Below, in pieces: positions 24,633 to 34,029 of a stretch of DNA of 64,000 nucleotides. This DNA is from Candidatus Hinthialibacter antarcticus (GTDB lineage Bacteria > Hinthialibacterota > Hinthialibacteria > Hinthialibacterales > Hinthialibacteraceae). The notes below the pieces were generated by a model. It saw only the letters and a list, made by a program, of their open reading frames with translations. It was not told where the DNA came from and did not search any database. Location of the stretch: NCBI GenBank assembly GCA_030765645.1, contig JAVCCE010000001.1:1-64000 (forward strand), read 5' to 3'. Made by a program: the position numbers and the translations under genes. Position 1 is the first letter of the stretch; each line of letters begins with the position of its first letter.

Positions 24633-26174
24633 CTATTTCTCGCCGCCCAGCCAATAGGGGCCGGGCCAGACGCCGACTTGCGGGCTGCGGGTTGTAGAGG
24701 AGCCATTCGACGCAGTGAAGTAATGGGTGTTGTCGCGATTTTTCATTCCAGCGAAGCCGACATATAAAACGCCTCGCGCATAATCAGCCTGCGTTGCGTC
24801 AGCGGGCGCTAATTCGTAGGTCTCTTCATCAACCACAACGCGAACATATTCAGGCGGGCGGTTGTTTAAGTCGCGATAGACGCATTGAAACGCATACGCA
24901 TTGCGGTCGCCGCGCGACAATGGCGACGCTTGCGCCGAAAGCAAGTAGGGCGGCGGGTCGCTGGCTTGAATGTTCAACGATTCGCCAAATGCGCGTACAA
25001 CCATCTCGCCTTCGACTTGAATATCTTCGGTCGTTTTGTACAGCGGCTGCTGCGGTAACAACGTCTGATCAAACAAAAACTCAAACTGCATCATGCCCGT
25101 AACCGCATCGGGAAATAAATCATAAACGACTTTTGAAAAGCGCGTGTCGGGTTGAACCCGGTCGGCATTGGCGCGCCAAGGCAGATATTTTTGTTCGATT
25201 AGATTGATGAATAACAGGTCCTGCGCGGGCTGCATTTCCTCCCGCGCCTGCTCGCGGCGCAACACATCGCGCCCCCAGTTATCGGAGTGCAGCCGCAGCG
25301 CGTAATCAATTTTCTTGCCCGCGTCTTTCCATTGTTGCAGCCACTGCTTGAGTCGGCGCTGTTCATAAAACGAGACCTGGGTTTCAGGCCAGGCTTCCGT
25401 CCAGAAAACCGGCCCGCCCGTCTCAGGAAACGGATGACCGGACGCGCCCTGCGCAACCCCGTCCGCGTCAAATAACGGCAACAGCACAAAGTGCATCCGA
25501 CGTTTGATCGCCGCCGCATAGGGGCCGTCCGACAACAAAAAACGCAACATGCCCCACGCCGCCCATGACGACGCAGGCTCTAAGGCGTCTTCACGCGCAA
25601 GAATAAACACGACAGATTTTGGTTCATCCGCTTGAGCGGGATCCGTGATGTGCAGCAATTGAATGGGCTTTTTCTTGAGCGGCGACTCGCAAAGCGTTTC
25701 AACGCGTAAGTGCGGGTGTTCTAAGTATTGTTGCAGCGACTGGTCGAGAAAATCATTATTAAACGGCGGCGTTGAAGCGATCCAGGCGCGCGGCTGCGCA
25801 AAGGCCGCTTCAAAGGTATAACGCGTTGACTGGCCGCCTTTCGTGTTTGGTTCGATCCAACGCTTGCGAAGCGCCGTCCAGTGTATTTGGTCATAACTAA
25901 TAAACGGCAGGCTGTATTCGGGAAAAAGTTGCGCGGGCGCGCGAGGAACCACAAACCGCAGCGTTTGGTCTTTTACATTTTCGATGCGAAAGAAAAAAAA
26001 CGCCCCGCCTGAATCATCGCTCAGCGTGAGTTCGATCTCGCGATCGGCGGTTTTTGTCCAGCGGCCCAGGCTGCCGTTATCAAAATCTGAAAAGAGCGCG
26101 ACCTCTTGCGCATACGAATTTCCAACAAAAACCAGCGCCGCCAGGAAAGCAATCGAGACGACGCGGGCCATCAT
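24633..26174 (-). CDS. Secreted M14 carboxypeptidase-like protein with altered zinc site
   Basis: A 513-residue exported protein (signal peptide residues 1-22, ending SYAQ). The N-terminal half and central region align in pattern with cytosolic-carboxypeptidase-type M14 peptidases: LCESPLKKKPIQLLHITD, then ILAREDALEPASSWAAWGML where the family has ARxHPGExxxxW. Here the zinc-binding His is Asp196 while Glu199 is kept. A later LRLHSDNWG supplies the third ligand His296, and MQFEFLF may hold the catalytic Glu. The start ATG overlaps the ROK stop (TAATG), excluding a longer frame. Activity is uncertain. Confidence 0.7.
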   Translation of the reverse strand: MMARVVSIAFLAALVFVGNSYAQEVALFSDFDNGSLGRWTKTADREIELTLSDDSGGAFFFFRIENVKDQTLRFVVPRAPAQLFPEYSLPFISYDQIHWTALRKRWIEPNTKGGQSTRYTFEAAFAQPRAWIASTPPFNNDFLDQSLQQYLEHPHLRVETLCESPLKKKPIQLLHITDPAQADEPKSVVFILAREDALEPASSWAAWGMLRFLLSDGPYAAAIKRRMHFVLLPLFDADGVAQGASGHPFPETGGPVFWTEAWPETQVSFYEQRRLKQWLQQWKDAGKKIDYALRLHSDNWGRDVLRREQAREEMQPAQDLLFINLIEQKYLPWRANADRVQPDTRFSKVVYDLFPDAVTGMMQFEFLFDQTLLPQQPLYKTTEDIQVEGEMVVRAFGESLNIQASDPPPYLLSAQASPLSRGDRNAYAFQCVYRDLNNRPPEYVRVVVDEETYELAPADATQADYARGVLYVGFAGMKNRDNTHYFTASNGSSTTRSPQVGVWPGPYWLGGEK

Positions 26175-27133
26175 TAGCGTACCGCCTTGGCAGCGTCGAG
26201 ACCCAGCAGCGACGCGCCGACAACAACAACGTCTTCGCCGAGTTCCGCTGGAACCAACTCGGCGCTGTCTGCATATAAATGAAACGCATAGCGTTTGACT
26301 TTTTTTCGCAGCGGCTCCCAAAACAGCGGCCCCATCAGCGATACGCCGCCGCCAAGGATGATTTTATGGGGATGCAGCAGGGTAATGACATTACCAATCG
26401 CGACCGCCAGCGTGGTGGTGGTATGGTCGAGCAGCGTCTGCGCCAGCAGGTCGTCTTTTTCCGCCGCTTGATAAATCATCCGCGCCGTCAATTGATCAGC
26501 GTCGCCATTGCTCATTTCACGCAAGATAGACTCTTCACCATCGGCCAACGCCGCGCAGGCGCGTTCTTCCATCGACCAGCCCGAACAAATATGCTCAATC
26601 TTTTCCGGCTCGCCGTCGTCAGGGTCGGGCGCCCAGGTGTGGCCGATTTCCGCTGAGCCCAACCCCTGGCCTTCATCTAACACGCCGTTGCATATCCATC
26701 CGCCGCCCACGCCGCTGCCGACGGTGATATAAAACACCCTTTCGCTGCCGCGGCCCGCGCCGAGGATGGCTTCGGCGTATCCCGCCAGGCTGGCGTCGTT
26801 TTGAATGCGCGCGGGGCGCTTCCATTGTTCTTCGGCCCATTGCTGCAAGGCGAAGTTCTCCCAACCGTCGATCTGGTGAGAGACCAGAGTCAGCCCCTGT
26901 TTCGAATCGACCGGGCCGCCGAAGCCAATGCCAACGCCCACGATATCGTCAATGGAGCGTTTCGCATTGGCGAGCGCCTCGTCCACTAAACCGGGCAGCG
27001 CTTTGCGAATGCCTGCGGCGCCTTGTTCGGGATCAATTTGCTTTCGCGCCAACGCAAGCAGGCGGTCGTTGTTGAGTCCAACGCCCGCCTGAAGTTTGGT
27101 GCCGCCGATTTCAATGCCTAATGCTAAACTCAT
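26174..27133 (-). CDS. ROK family sugar kinase
   Basis: A 319-residue ROK protein. ATP-binding is shown by GIEIGGTKLQAGV at the N-terminus; the catalytic region has IQNDASLAGYAE with the base Asp, and YITVGSGVGGGWI. The usual zinc motif CxCGxxGC is replaced by HICSGWSMEERAC, so zinc binding is doubtful. It probably phosphorylates glucose or a related hexose. It overlaps the SIS isomerase gene upstream by four bases and the carboxypeptidase-like gene downstream by one. Confidence 0.88.
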   Translation of the reverse strand: MSLALGIEIGGTKLQAGVGLNNDRLLALARKQIDPEQGAAGIRKALPGLVDEALANAKRSIDDIVGVGIGFGGPVDSKQGLTLVSHQIDGWENFALQQWAEEQWKRPARIQNDASLAGYAEAILGAGRGSERVFYITVGSGVGGGWICNGVLDEGQGLGSAEIGHTWAPDPDDGEPEKIEHICSGWSMEERACAALADGEESILREMSNGDADQLTARMIYQAAEKDDLLAQTLLDHTTTTLAVAIGNVITLLHPHKIILGGGVSLMGPLFWEPLRKKVKRYAFHLYADSAELVPAELGEDVVVVGASLLGLDAAKAVR

Positions 27134-27699
27134 GACGCGACTTTGAATTGTTCCCGCAGCGAATCGAGCACATAGTGGAACACCACTTGATGGACGGACT
27201 CGACCGCGCCCATATTAAAGGACGGAACATGCATCACCTGATGAGAGATTTCTTTCAACTTGCCGCCGTCGTAGCCGGTCAATGAAAAAGTCTTCATGCC
27301 GTTCTCATTGGCCCACTCGACTGCGCGGAGCACGTTGGGGCTGTTGCCGGAACCGCTGATCGAAATCAACAAGGCGCCCGGCTCGGCGAAGTTTTTTAAT
27401 TGTTCGACGAAGATGCGCTCATAGGCGGTGTCGTTGGCCCATGCAAGAATGTAGGGCGTGTTATCGGTCAGGCTGAGCACCTTCAAGCGCTTTTGGTTGT
27501 CGAAGTCGGTCAGCGTGCCTTTGCCAAGGTCTTCGCAGATGTGAGACGCGTTGGCGCCGCTGCCGCCGTTGCCGCAGATGAAGACGAACTGGTTGTTGTC
27601 ATAGGCTTCGCGAATGGCGCTAACCAGGTTTTCGACCTCTTGCGAATCAATTTTGCTCAGTAATGAAGTAAAGTCATCTAAGTACGCGGTATAGGACAT
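27130..27699 (-). CDS. SIS-domain phosphosugar isomerase (GmhA-like)
   Basis: A 189-residue SIS-domain protein. FICGNGGSGANASHICEDL is the sedoheptulose-7-phosphate isomerase-type phosphosugar site, followed by SISGSGNSPNVLRAVEWA. It likely interconverts a keto- and aldo-sugar phosphate, possibly the first step of heptose synthesis. GGAGGAAACC directly before ATG 27699 decides the start over a much longer open frame. It heads a three-gene minus-strand operon with ROK kinase and the M14-like protein, and is divergent from a glycosyltransferase. Confidence 0.88.
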   Translation of the reverse strand: MSYTAYLDDFTSLLSKIDSQEVENLVSAIREAYDNNQFVFICGNGGSGANASHICEDLGKGTLTDFDNQKRLKVLSLTDNTPYILAWANDTAYERIFVEQLKNFAEPGALLISISGSGNSPNVLRAVEWANENGMKTFSLTGYDGGKLKEISHQVMHVPSFNMGAVESVHQVVFHYVLDSLREQFKVAS

Positions 27700-27786
27700 G
27701 GTTTCCTCCAACAGAGATTCTCTTATAATACTGGCTGCGGCCTGAAGCGGGAAGCGCAAAACACAAGGCGGTTGTAAATACCTAAC

Positions 27787-28902
27787 GTGCGTATTGTACA
27801 CATTTATAAAGATTACTATCCGCCCACCTGCGGCGGCATCGAAATCGCCATCAACCGCATCATTGAGGGCTGCCGCGATCAATGCGACGAGATCAAAGTC
27901 TTGATCTGCAATCAAGCCTGGCGGTCGGAGATTGCCGAAGTCGAAGGCACGCCCGTTTATAAAGCGGGTGAATGGGGGCGTTTTTTATCGGCGCCGCTGT
28001 CGCCGAGTTTTCCCTTATGGCTGAAGCGGATGGACGCCGATATTCTTCATTACCATATCCCCAACCCGACGGCGGTCATCTCGCATCTGTTGGCGCGTCC
28101 CAAAGGCAAGTTAATCGTGCATTACCACAGCGATATCGTACGCCAAAAGCGCTGGCTGGCCCTGTATGGCGCGTTTCGCAACGCCTTTTTACGGCAGGCG
28201 GAGCGCATCATCGTCACCTCGCCCAATTATCTGGAAACCTCCGAAACCCTGGCGCCGTTTCGTGATAAATGCGAAATCGTTCCGTTCGGGGTCTCTACCT
28301 CACAATTCACCAGGACGCCCGAAATCGAATCCAAAGCGCATCGCTACCGCCGCCGCTACGGCGACCGACTGGTGTTATGCGCGGGGGTGCTGCGCTATTA
28401 CAAAGGGCTGCATGTCCTGATTCGCGCCATGGAGCATGTCGATGGGCGGTTGCTCATCGTGGGCGACGGCCCGCTGCTGGGGCAATTGTTGTCGTGGGTC
28501 AAAACCCTGCCCTACTCAGACCGCATCATCTTCGTAGGCCGGGTCGAATCTGTCATTCCCTATTATTATGCGGGCGATTTATTTTGCTTGCCGTCGATTT
28601 ACCGTTCCGAAGCCTTCGGTCTAGTGCTGCTCGAAGCCGCCGCCTGCGGGATGCCGTTGATCTCCACCGAACTCGGCACCGGCACGTCATATATCAATCA
28701 ACACCAACAAACCGGGCTGGTGGTTCCGCCCAATGATGAACACGCGCTGGCGCAATCCATCACCCGGTTGCTGGATGACGCCGAACTGCGGCGAAAATTC
28801 GGCGAAGCCGCGCAGCAGCGCGTACAACAAAACTTTACTCACGAAATGATGTGTGGACGCATTCTTGATATCTACCGCTCGGTCTTAGGCGGTACGCAAT
28901 GA
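27787..28902 (+). CDS. Group 1 glycosyltransferase (GT4)
   Basis: A 371-residue GT-B enzyme. The N-terminus IYKDYYPPTCGGIEIAI is the acceptor-side glycine loop; the C-terminal half has VLRYYKGLHVLIRAM, LLIVGDGPLLGQL and the donor-binding SEAFGLVLLEAAACGMP. It transfers a sugar from a nucleotide donor to a lipid or glycan at the inner membrane. The start is a GTG at 27787. Its stop overlaps the next membrane protein's start by four bases. Confidence 0.92.
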   Translation: MRIVHIYKDYYPPTCGGIEIAINRIIEGCRDQCDEIKVLICNQAWRSEIAEVEGTPVYKAGEWGRFLSAPLSPSFPLWLKRMDADILHYHIPNPTAVISHLLARPKGKLIVHYHSDIVRQKRWLALYGAFRNAFLRQAERIIVTSPNYLETSETLAPFRDKCEIVPFGVSTSQFTRTPEIESKAHRYRRRYGDRLVLCAGVLRYYKGLHVLIRAMEHVDGRLLIVGDGPLLGQLLSWVKTLPYSDRIIFVGRVESVIPYYYAGDLFCLPSIYRSEAFGLVLLEAAACGMPLISTELGTGTSYINQHQQTGLVVPPNDEHALAQSITRLLDDAELRRKFGEAAQQRVQQNFTHEMMCGRILDIYRSVLGGTQ

Positions 28903-30257
28903 GCGCATCGCACCGGCTGGCGATTTTGATCGCGGCGTTGTATCTGGTCTTCATGACGCCCTTGCTGGGGCGCAAACTGGGCTACACCGTTGACGCCACC
29001 CCTTCGTTTCAACTCACCCGCGCCATCGTCAGCGAAGGGACGCTCTTTCCTGACGTGAAGGTCAAACAGGGCTGGCTCTACTCAATTGTTTACCTGCCAT
29101 TTTACGGCCTCGGAACCCTGCTGCACGCGACGGTCTTTCAAGCGCAACCGCTGGATTGGGTGCAGCGCAAGTGCATGTGTTGGATGAACATGGCCTTCGC
29201 CGCCATGACGCTGGGGCTGATCGTCAGAACGCTGGGGCGGTTGGGCTATTCGCATGGGGCGCAATGCGGGACGGCCCTGCTCTACGGATTCACCACGCTG
29301 GCGTTTTCGTATGCGCGTTATGACTATAACAAGACGCTGGCGGGGCTGTTGCTCATGGCCGCCTTTTATTTTTTGATCCGCTTTTGGCAATCAAAAAACG
29401 AATCGAAGACATATCCCGTCAACGTCCTATGGTGCGGTTTATGTTTTATGGCGTTGTTGATGGTGCGGGTTGAACTCGCGGTGTTGGCGCCAGTGTTTCT
29501 GTTTGGTTTTTATCAGGCCAGACAGCCGTTAATAAAACAAACGCCGTTCGCCGCCTTCTTCTCATTTGTTGTATTGGGCGTTTTGTTTTACGCCGCTTAC
29601 AACCAGATGTATTGGTCGGGAGAAGCTAGCGGCGGGTATGAAGGCTCGTTTGTGATGAACCCTTCAGCCGCGATCCTGGGATTTTTGGGTTCGCCGGGCA
29701 AGAGCCTCATTCTTTTCAACCCAATCTTTTTACTACTGCCGCTGTTGGTGCGTCATTTCATCAATCGAAACAAGCCCATCGCCCTCGTCTGGGGCGGTTT
29801 GTGCATCGCGCTGTTTTTGTTGTATTCATTCTGGGGCAACTGGTGGGGCGGCTGGGGCTACGGCCCGCGCCATCTGGTCCCGTTATTGCCGCTGTTGGCG
29901 CTGCCGATTGCCGAGGCGATTGAGATGCGCTCGACCAGCACAACCGTCATACTTCTTGGCCTGGGCGCGGTTGGCGCTGTCGTGCAACTGCTGGGCGCAT
30001 TGGTCGATTTCAACGACGTGATTCTCTTTCTCACCAACCAGGACGTGACTGAACAACAACTCATCTGGCAACCATTGGTGAACCCGATTTACTACCACTC
30101 AATTATGGCGTTTGCGGTCGAACCTTCGCGTTGGGATATCGGCTGGGCATGGTTGTGGACGCAATTGTCTTTTCCTATATTTCTACTACTCTTTTCAATC
30201 TGGATCGCAGGGTTGGTTTTTCTCGGCGCGGTGATTCTCAAACAATTAAATAGATGA
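28899..30257 (+). CDS. Multi-pass membrane protein, GT-C-like
   Basis: A 452-residue protein with about 11 hydrophobic helices. The first loop holds a charged patch (DATPSFQLTRAIVSEGT) where GT-C glycosyltransferases keep an acidic catalytic residue, and a later loop has SFWGNWWGGWGYGPRHL, a pattern common in such membrane proteins. It overlaps the GT4 gene by four bases, so the pair probably builds or moves the same glycan. No exact family is assigned. Confidence 0.7.
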   Translation: MSASHRLAILIAALYLVFMTPLLGRKLGYTVDATPSFQLTRAIVSEGTLFPDVKVKQGWLYSIVYLPFYGLGTLLHATVFQAQPLDWVQRKCMCWMNMAFAAMTLGLIVRTLGRLGYSHGAQCGTALLYGFTTLAFSYARYDYNKTLAGLLLMAAFYFLIRFWQSKNESKTYPVNVLWCGLCFMALLMVRVELAVLAPVFLFGFYQARQPLIKQTPFAAFFSFVVLGVLFYAAYNQMYWSGEASGGYEGSFVMNPSAAILGFLGSPGKSLILFNPIFLLLPLLVRHFINRNKPIALVWGGLCIALFLLYSFWGNWWGGWGYGPRHLVPLLPLLALPIAEAIEMRSTSTTVILLGLGAVGAVVQLLGALVDFNDVILFLTNQDVTEQQLIWQPLVNPIYYHSIMAFAVEPSRWDIGWAWLWTQLSFPIFLLLFSIWIAGLVFLGAVILKQLNR

Positions 30258-30267
30258 GTGTTAATAT

Positions 30268-30353
30268 GAAGGTGTGGGTAGGTCTCCGTTCGCTTCAGTG
30301 CGGGCTTTCAGGCCCTTTTGCACAGGCGCTCACAGAGACGCCCCCACACCTTC
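30268..30353 (-). repeat. Family A palindromic element, copy 3
   Basis: An 86-base element in the same orientation as copy 2. Outer arms GAAGGTGTGGG (30268-30278) and CCCACACCTTC (30343-30353) are a perfect 11-base pair but share little with the arms of the other copies beyond the GGG/CCC. GTCTC/GAGAC and the conserved core follow. It starts 11 bases after the membrane protein's stop and ends 44 bases before the CbiX-like gene. Confidence 0.87.
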
Positions 30354-30396
30354 TTGTATACCGTTGTTACGCTGAATCATCCAAACAGGAATGTGA

Positions 30397-31188
30397 ATGA
30401 CCAAACCTCACTTACTCATCGTCGCGCACGGCAGCCGCTCAAGCGCATGGAACAACGCCGTGGTTGAATTCGCCCAACAGGCGGACGCGGCCTGCCAAGA
30501 TTCTGGCGCGTTTTCAGGCGCCAGCGCTTGTTTTATGGAGCACGGGCAGCCCTCGATTGCCGACGCGGTCCAATCACTCAGCCAATCGAACAGCAAAGTA
30601 ATCGCACAACCCCTGTTTCTCTCCGTCAGCCAACATGTGACGGTGGATATCCCCAATGAGTTCGAGAAAGCAGCCGCACCGATCGAGGCCAAAAATAACC
30701 ACGCCCGCTTTCAATGCGGCGACTGCACCCTCACGCTGCTGCCGCCCCCGCAAGCGCCGGAACTCTTGGCTGACAACGCCGCGCGCCGCATTCGCTCGAA
30801 GATTGAACTCACGCCGCAAGACGGCGTCATCTTTGTTTATTATGGGACAAAGTCGTACCTCGCCGCCTGGGACGCGCTGGCGCAATCCGTCATTGACAAC
30901 ATGAAAGGCGCTTTTCCCGGCGTCAATATGAGATGGGTTTATGCAGGCGACATGGTCGCGTTTTCGCCCGAACCATTATCGAAAGCGATTGATGATGCCG
31001 CGCGCCAATGGCAGCGGGTGGTGATTCTGCCCGCGTTGGTGGCGAAAGGCGTAATTCAAAACGAGGTCATCCCCGCCGCGATTGCCAACGCCCATGCGAG
31101 TTCCAAAGCGGTATATTTTCACGACGCTATTCTTCCTGACCCCATATTAGCAACGCGGTTTGTTGAGACCGCCGCCGCGCGTTTTTAA
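30397..31188 (+). CDS. CbiX/SirB-like chelatase family protein
   Basis: A 263-residue protein with two CbiX-type domains. The first begins LLIVAHGSRSSAWNNAVVEF, the family's metal-site His, and has QPLFLSVSQHVTVDIP with a second His. The second domain (about residues 140-260) starts GVIFVYYGTKSYLAAWDAL and ends VVILPALVAKGVIQNEV. Family members insert cobalt, nickel or iron into tetrapyrroles. No other tetrapyrrole gene is adjacent, so the metal and substrate are not known. Confidence 0.75.
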   Translation: MTKPHLLIVAHGSRSSAWNNAVVEFAQQADAACQDSGAFSGASACFMEHGQPSIADAVQSLSQSNSKVIAQPLFLSVSQHVTVDIPNEFEKAAAPIEAKNNHARFQCGDCTLTLLPPPQAPELLADNAARRIRSKIELTPQDGVIFVYYGTKSYLAAWDALAQSVIDNMKGAFPGVNMRWVYAGDMVAFSPEPLSKAIDDAARQWQRVVILPALVAKGVIQNEVIPAAIANAHASSKAVYFHDAILPDPILATRFVETAAARF

Positions 31189-31336
31189 ACACTTTTACTA
31201 AATTAATCAAAATCGAATCGGTTGCGTGTTCCAAAGCGCGAAGCCTTTGTTATAATGAGAGAAACGAGGGCGGTTAGACGCATCCCGTTTTTTCGCCGAT
31301 GTTTTCAAGTGATCTTGAATGATCTGGGGGCCGACC

Positions 31337-32647
31337 ATGGCAGTAATGAAATCCGAATTGTATTCCGACCATACAGCCGTCTTGATTCTTGGCGGAGGCC
31401 AAGGGACGCGGTTGTTTCCATTAACATTGACCCGATCCAAACCCGCCGTGCCTGTTGCGGGAAAGTACCGTTTAATCGACTTGGCCATCAGCAATTGCCT
31501 GCATTCGCAATTAGACCGTTTGTATATTCTGACCCAGTTCAACTCAGACTCGCTACACCGCCATATTGCCCAAACCTATCGCTTTGACGTGTTCTCCAAG
31601 GGGTTCATTCAAGTGTTGGCGGCGCAGCAAACGCCAAAAAACCGCCACTGGTATCAAGGCACCGCCGATGCGGTGCGCCAGTCGCTCGAACGCCTCCACC
31701 AACGGCAACCCGAAAATGTTTTGATCCTCTCCGGCGACCACCTCTACCGCATGGACTACCGCAAACTGTTGAAAGTCCACGTTGAGACCGACGCAGACGT
31801 AACCATCTCCGTATTGCCGGTGAACCATGACCGCTGCAAAGAATTCGGCATCATGGAGATCAATGATAAAGAAGAAATCGTTAATTTTGTCGAAAAGCCT
31901 TGTACGCCTGAAGAAACAGACCCATTGCGCGTCCCCGCCTCGACGTTTGAGAAATACAACATTGAGCCTAAAGGGCGCGAGTATATCGCCTCGATGGGAA
32001 TCTACGCCTTCAAAACCCGCACCCTGTTTGAAGCGTTGAGCGAAAACGACGGTTCGGACTTTGGCAAAAATATCATCCCCGCGATGATTGAAAACAAGAA
32101 AGTGTATTCCTACTTCTTTGACGGCTATTGGGAAGACATCGGGACCATCCGCTCATTCTACGACGCCAATTTAGGGCTGACTCACCAAGTGCCGGAATTC
32201 AACTTTTATAACGAAGATTCCATTGTTCACACCCGCCCGCGCTTTTTGCCGGGAGCGAAGGTCAATGACGCTCAAGTGCGTTCGGCGATTTTATGCGACG
32301 GTACCATTATTTCGGCGGGATCAACCGTTGAGCGCTCTATCATCGGCCTGCGCGGCATCATCGGCGACGGCGCCCATGTCTCAGACACGGTTATGATGGG
32401 CGCCGATTATTACGACGGCCCCAACATTACGTTTGAAGATGTCCCCACTGATGCGCCGCCGCTGGGCATCGGCGCCGGCACCTTCATTAAAGGCGCCATC
32501 GTCGACAAAAACGCCCGCATTGGTAAAAACGTACGCATCACCAATGAAGGCAAAGAACAAGACACCGACCAAAGCAATTTCTCGGTCAGAGACGGCATCG
32601 TGGTGATTCCCCGCTCAGCGGTGGTACCCGATGGAACCGTGATTTAG
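31337..32647 (+). CDS. glgC: Glucose-1-phosphate adenylyltransferase
   Basis: A 436-residue ADP-glucose pyrophosphorylase. The N-terminal LILGGGQGTRLFPLT is the nucleotide loop, SKPAVPVAGKYRLIDLAIS the activator/substrate region, HWYQGTADAVRQ and GDHLYRMDY the catalytic region, EFGIMEI the sugar-phosphate site. A left-handed beta-helix forms the C-terminus. The HWYQGTADAV block is like plant and cyanobacterial enzymes. It commits glucose to glycogen. ATG 31337 is preceded by GGGGG; an earlier ATG at 31319 has no such site. Confidence 0.94.
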   Translation: MAVMKSELYSDHTAVLILGGGQGTRLFPLTLTRSKPAVPVAGKYRLIDLAISNCLHSQLDRLYILTQFNSDSLHRHIAQTYRFDVFSKGFIQVLAAQQTPKNRHWYQGTADAVRQSLERLHQRQPENVLILSGDHLYRMDYRKLLKVHVETDADVTISVLPVNHDRCKEFGIMEINDKEEIVNFVEKPCTPEETDPLRVPASTFEKYNIEPKGREYIASMGIYAFKTRTLFEALSENDGSDFGKNIIPAMIENKKVYSYFFDGYWEDIGTIRSFYDANLGLTHQVPEFNFYNEDSIVHTRPRFLPGAKVNDAQVRSAILCDGTIISAGSTVERSIIGLRGIIGDGAHVSDTVMMGADYYDGPNITFEDVPTDAPPLGIGAGTFIKGAIVDKNARIGKNVRITNEGKEQDTDQSNFSVRDGIVVIPRSAVVPDGTVI

Positions 32648-32675
32648 GGTTCGGATTTCAATCGAAGTGAAAAAC

Positions 32676-32716
32676 AAAAAGCGCCGTCCGGGCTTAGGCT
32701 GGGGCGGCGCTTTTTT
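32676..32716. terminator. Bidirectional terminator after glgC
   Basis: AAAAAGCGCCG (32676-32686) and CGGCGC (32705-32710) plus six T form a hairpin with A and T tracts on both sides. It serves glgC on the plus strand and overlaps the last codons and stop of the EamA gene on the minus strand. Confidence 0.8.
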
Positions 32717-33587
32717 CTGGCCACAGCGACCGCAAAAACACCACTGTTAAAATAATCGACCCGCCGACCATCGCGTAACTCGACGGCGCCTCGCCGATCA
32801 TCCAAAACACCCAGATCGGGTTCAACAGCGGCTCGACCAGCGACAAGATCGCCACCTCAATCGCAGGCAGACGGCTCAGCGACCAGACATAGATGACATA
32901 AGCGCCCGCGACCTGAAATACACCGAGCCAGACCAAACCCATGAGCGCAGATGCATTAAATTCTGCGAACGAAAGCGCCGGATCAAAAAATAACACCGGC
33001 AAAAGACACGCCGCCGTGATGACGTTGCCCCAAAAGACCACGTGGATCGCGCCGCGCTCGCGGTTGCGGCGAAGCGTCAACACGACGAACGCGAACGTCA
33101 CTCCCGCGAACACCGCCGTCATATTGCCCGCCCATTGCTGCGGTTCAACGTCTTCTAAAAAGAACACCGCCAATCCGCCCAGACTCAGCGTGACGGAGAT
33201 GATGCGTCCCCAGGTGGCGCGTTCGCCCAGCCAGAGAGCGCCGAAGATCAGCACCCAGGCGGGCATGGTGTATTGCAGAAAAATGGTATTGGCCGCCGTT
33301 GTCCATTTGTTGGCAATCACGTAAGCGGTCAAGGAGAGAAAATAACAAATCGCCGCCGCCCAGCCGGAGCGCCCCAGATCAAAGCGGATGCGCTGTTTTA
33401 ATGCAAGGAGGATATACAAACCCAGGCAAACAGCCGCTATCGCTGAACGTGAGCCGGATATCGCCAGCGGGGGCAGCGCGACCGATTTAATCGCCAGCCC
33501 GCCAGTCGAAAAGAACACGACGGCGACAATCGCAGCCAATCGGGGAAGAAGTCGGGGATCGTTGGTCATTCCGTATGTTGAGCGCAC
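32694..33587 (-). CDS. EamA/DMT family transporter
   Basis: A 297-residue inner-membrane protein with ten hydrophobic helices in two repeated halves, the drug/metabolite transporter layout. Repeats are recognisable as GSRSAIAAVCLGLYILL and FLQYTMPAWVLIFGALWLGE in the first half and SLVEPLLNPIWVFWMIGEAP in the second. The P-x-x-x-x-x-x-x-x-x-GE motif near the end of each half is typical. The substrate is unknown. The stop lies inside the shared terminator hairpin. Confidence 0.88.
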   Translation of the reverse strand: MRSTYGMTNDPRLLPRLAAIVAVVFFSTGGLAIKSVALPPLAISGSRSAIAAVCLGLYILLALKQRIRFDLGRSGWAAAICYFLSLTAYVIANKWTTAANTIFLQYTMPAWVLIFGALWLGERATWGRIISVTLSLGGLAVFFLEDVEPQQWAGNMTAVFAGVTFAFVVLTLRRNRERGAIHVVFWGNVITAACLLPVLFFDPALSFAEFNASALMGLVWLGVFQVAGAYVIYVWSLSRLPAIEVAILSLVEPLLNPIWVFWMIGEAPSSYAMVGGSIILTVVFLRSLWPEKSAAPA

Positions 33588-33676
33588 ATCAACTTCAGCG
33601 CAATTCGGGTTTCAAATATATTGGCAACGCTATTACAATACTGTCACGCAAGAACAAACGAAGGGGCGAAAAACGA

Positions 33677-33988
33677 ATGAGTGGATGGACGAAAGCAGCG
33701 AGCGTTGATGAACTCACCGCGAACGAAGGAAAGTGCGTTTCTGTTGACGGGCAAGACATCGCCTTATTTTTCGTGGACGGCCAATATTACGCGCTAGCGG
33801 ACGCCTGTCCGCACGTCGGCGCCTCGATGGCGGAAGGCGCGGTCGACTGCGGCGAAGTGATCTGCCCGTGGCACGGCGCCCGCTTTCAATTGAAAGACGG
33901 AGCCTTAACCCAAGGCCCCGCCCGTGATGGCCTAAAATCATATAACGTGAAAATCGAAGACGGTTCGGTAATGGTTGAAATTAACTAA
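33677..33988 (+). CDS. Rieske [2Fe-2S] ferredoxin-like protein
   Basis: A 103-residue soluble Rieske protein. The cluster ligands are in CPHVGASM and CPWHGARF, 17 residues apart. It resembles small NirD/BphF-type ferredoxins that pass electrons to an oxygenase or reductase. The ATG at 33677 fits the domain and has AAGGGG upstream; a longer frame from 33575 runs into the divergent EamA gene. No partner enzyme is adjacent. Confidence 0.92.
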   Translation: MSGWTKAASVDELTANEGKCVSVDGQDIALFFVDGQYYALADACPHVGASMAEGAVDCGEVICPWHGARFQLKDGALTQGPARDGLKSYNVKIEDGSVMVEIN

Positions 33989-34012
33989 ACCGCACGGCGG
34001 GTTTTCGTTTTT
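33987..34012 (+). terminator. Terminator of the Rieske gene
   Basis: AAACCGC (33987-33993) pairs with GCGGGTTT (33997-34004) across a three-base loop, overlapping the stop codon, and is followed by a long T run. It should end the plus-strand Rieske transcript. Confidence 0.75.
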
Positions 34013-34029
34013 TTTGGGTTCTTCGGCGG

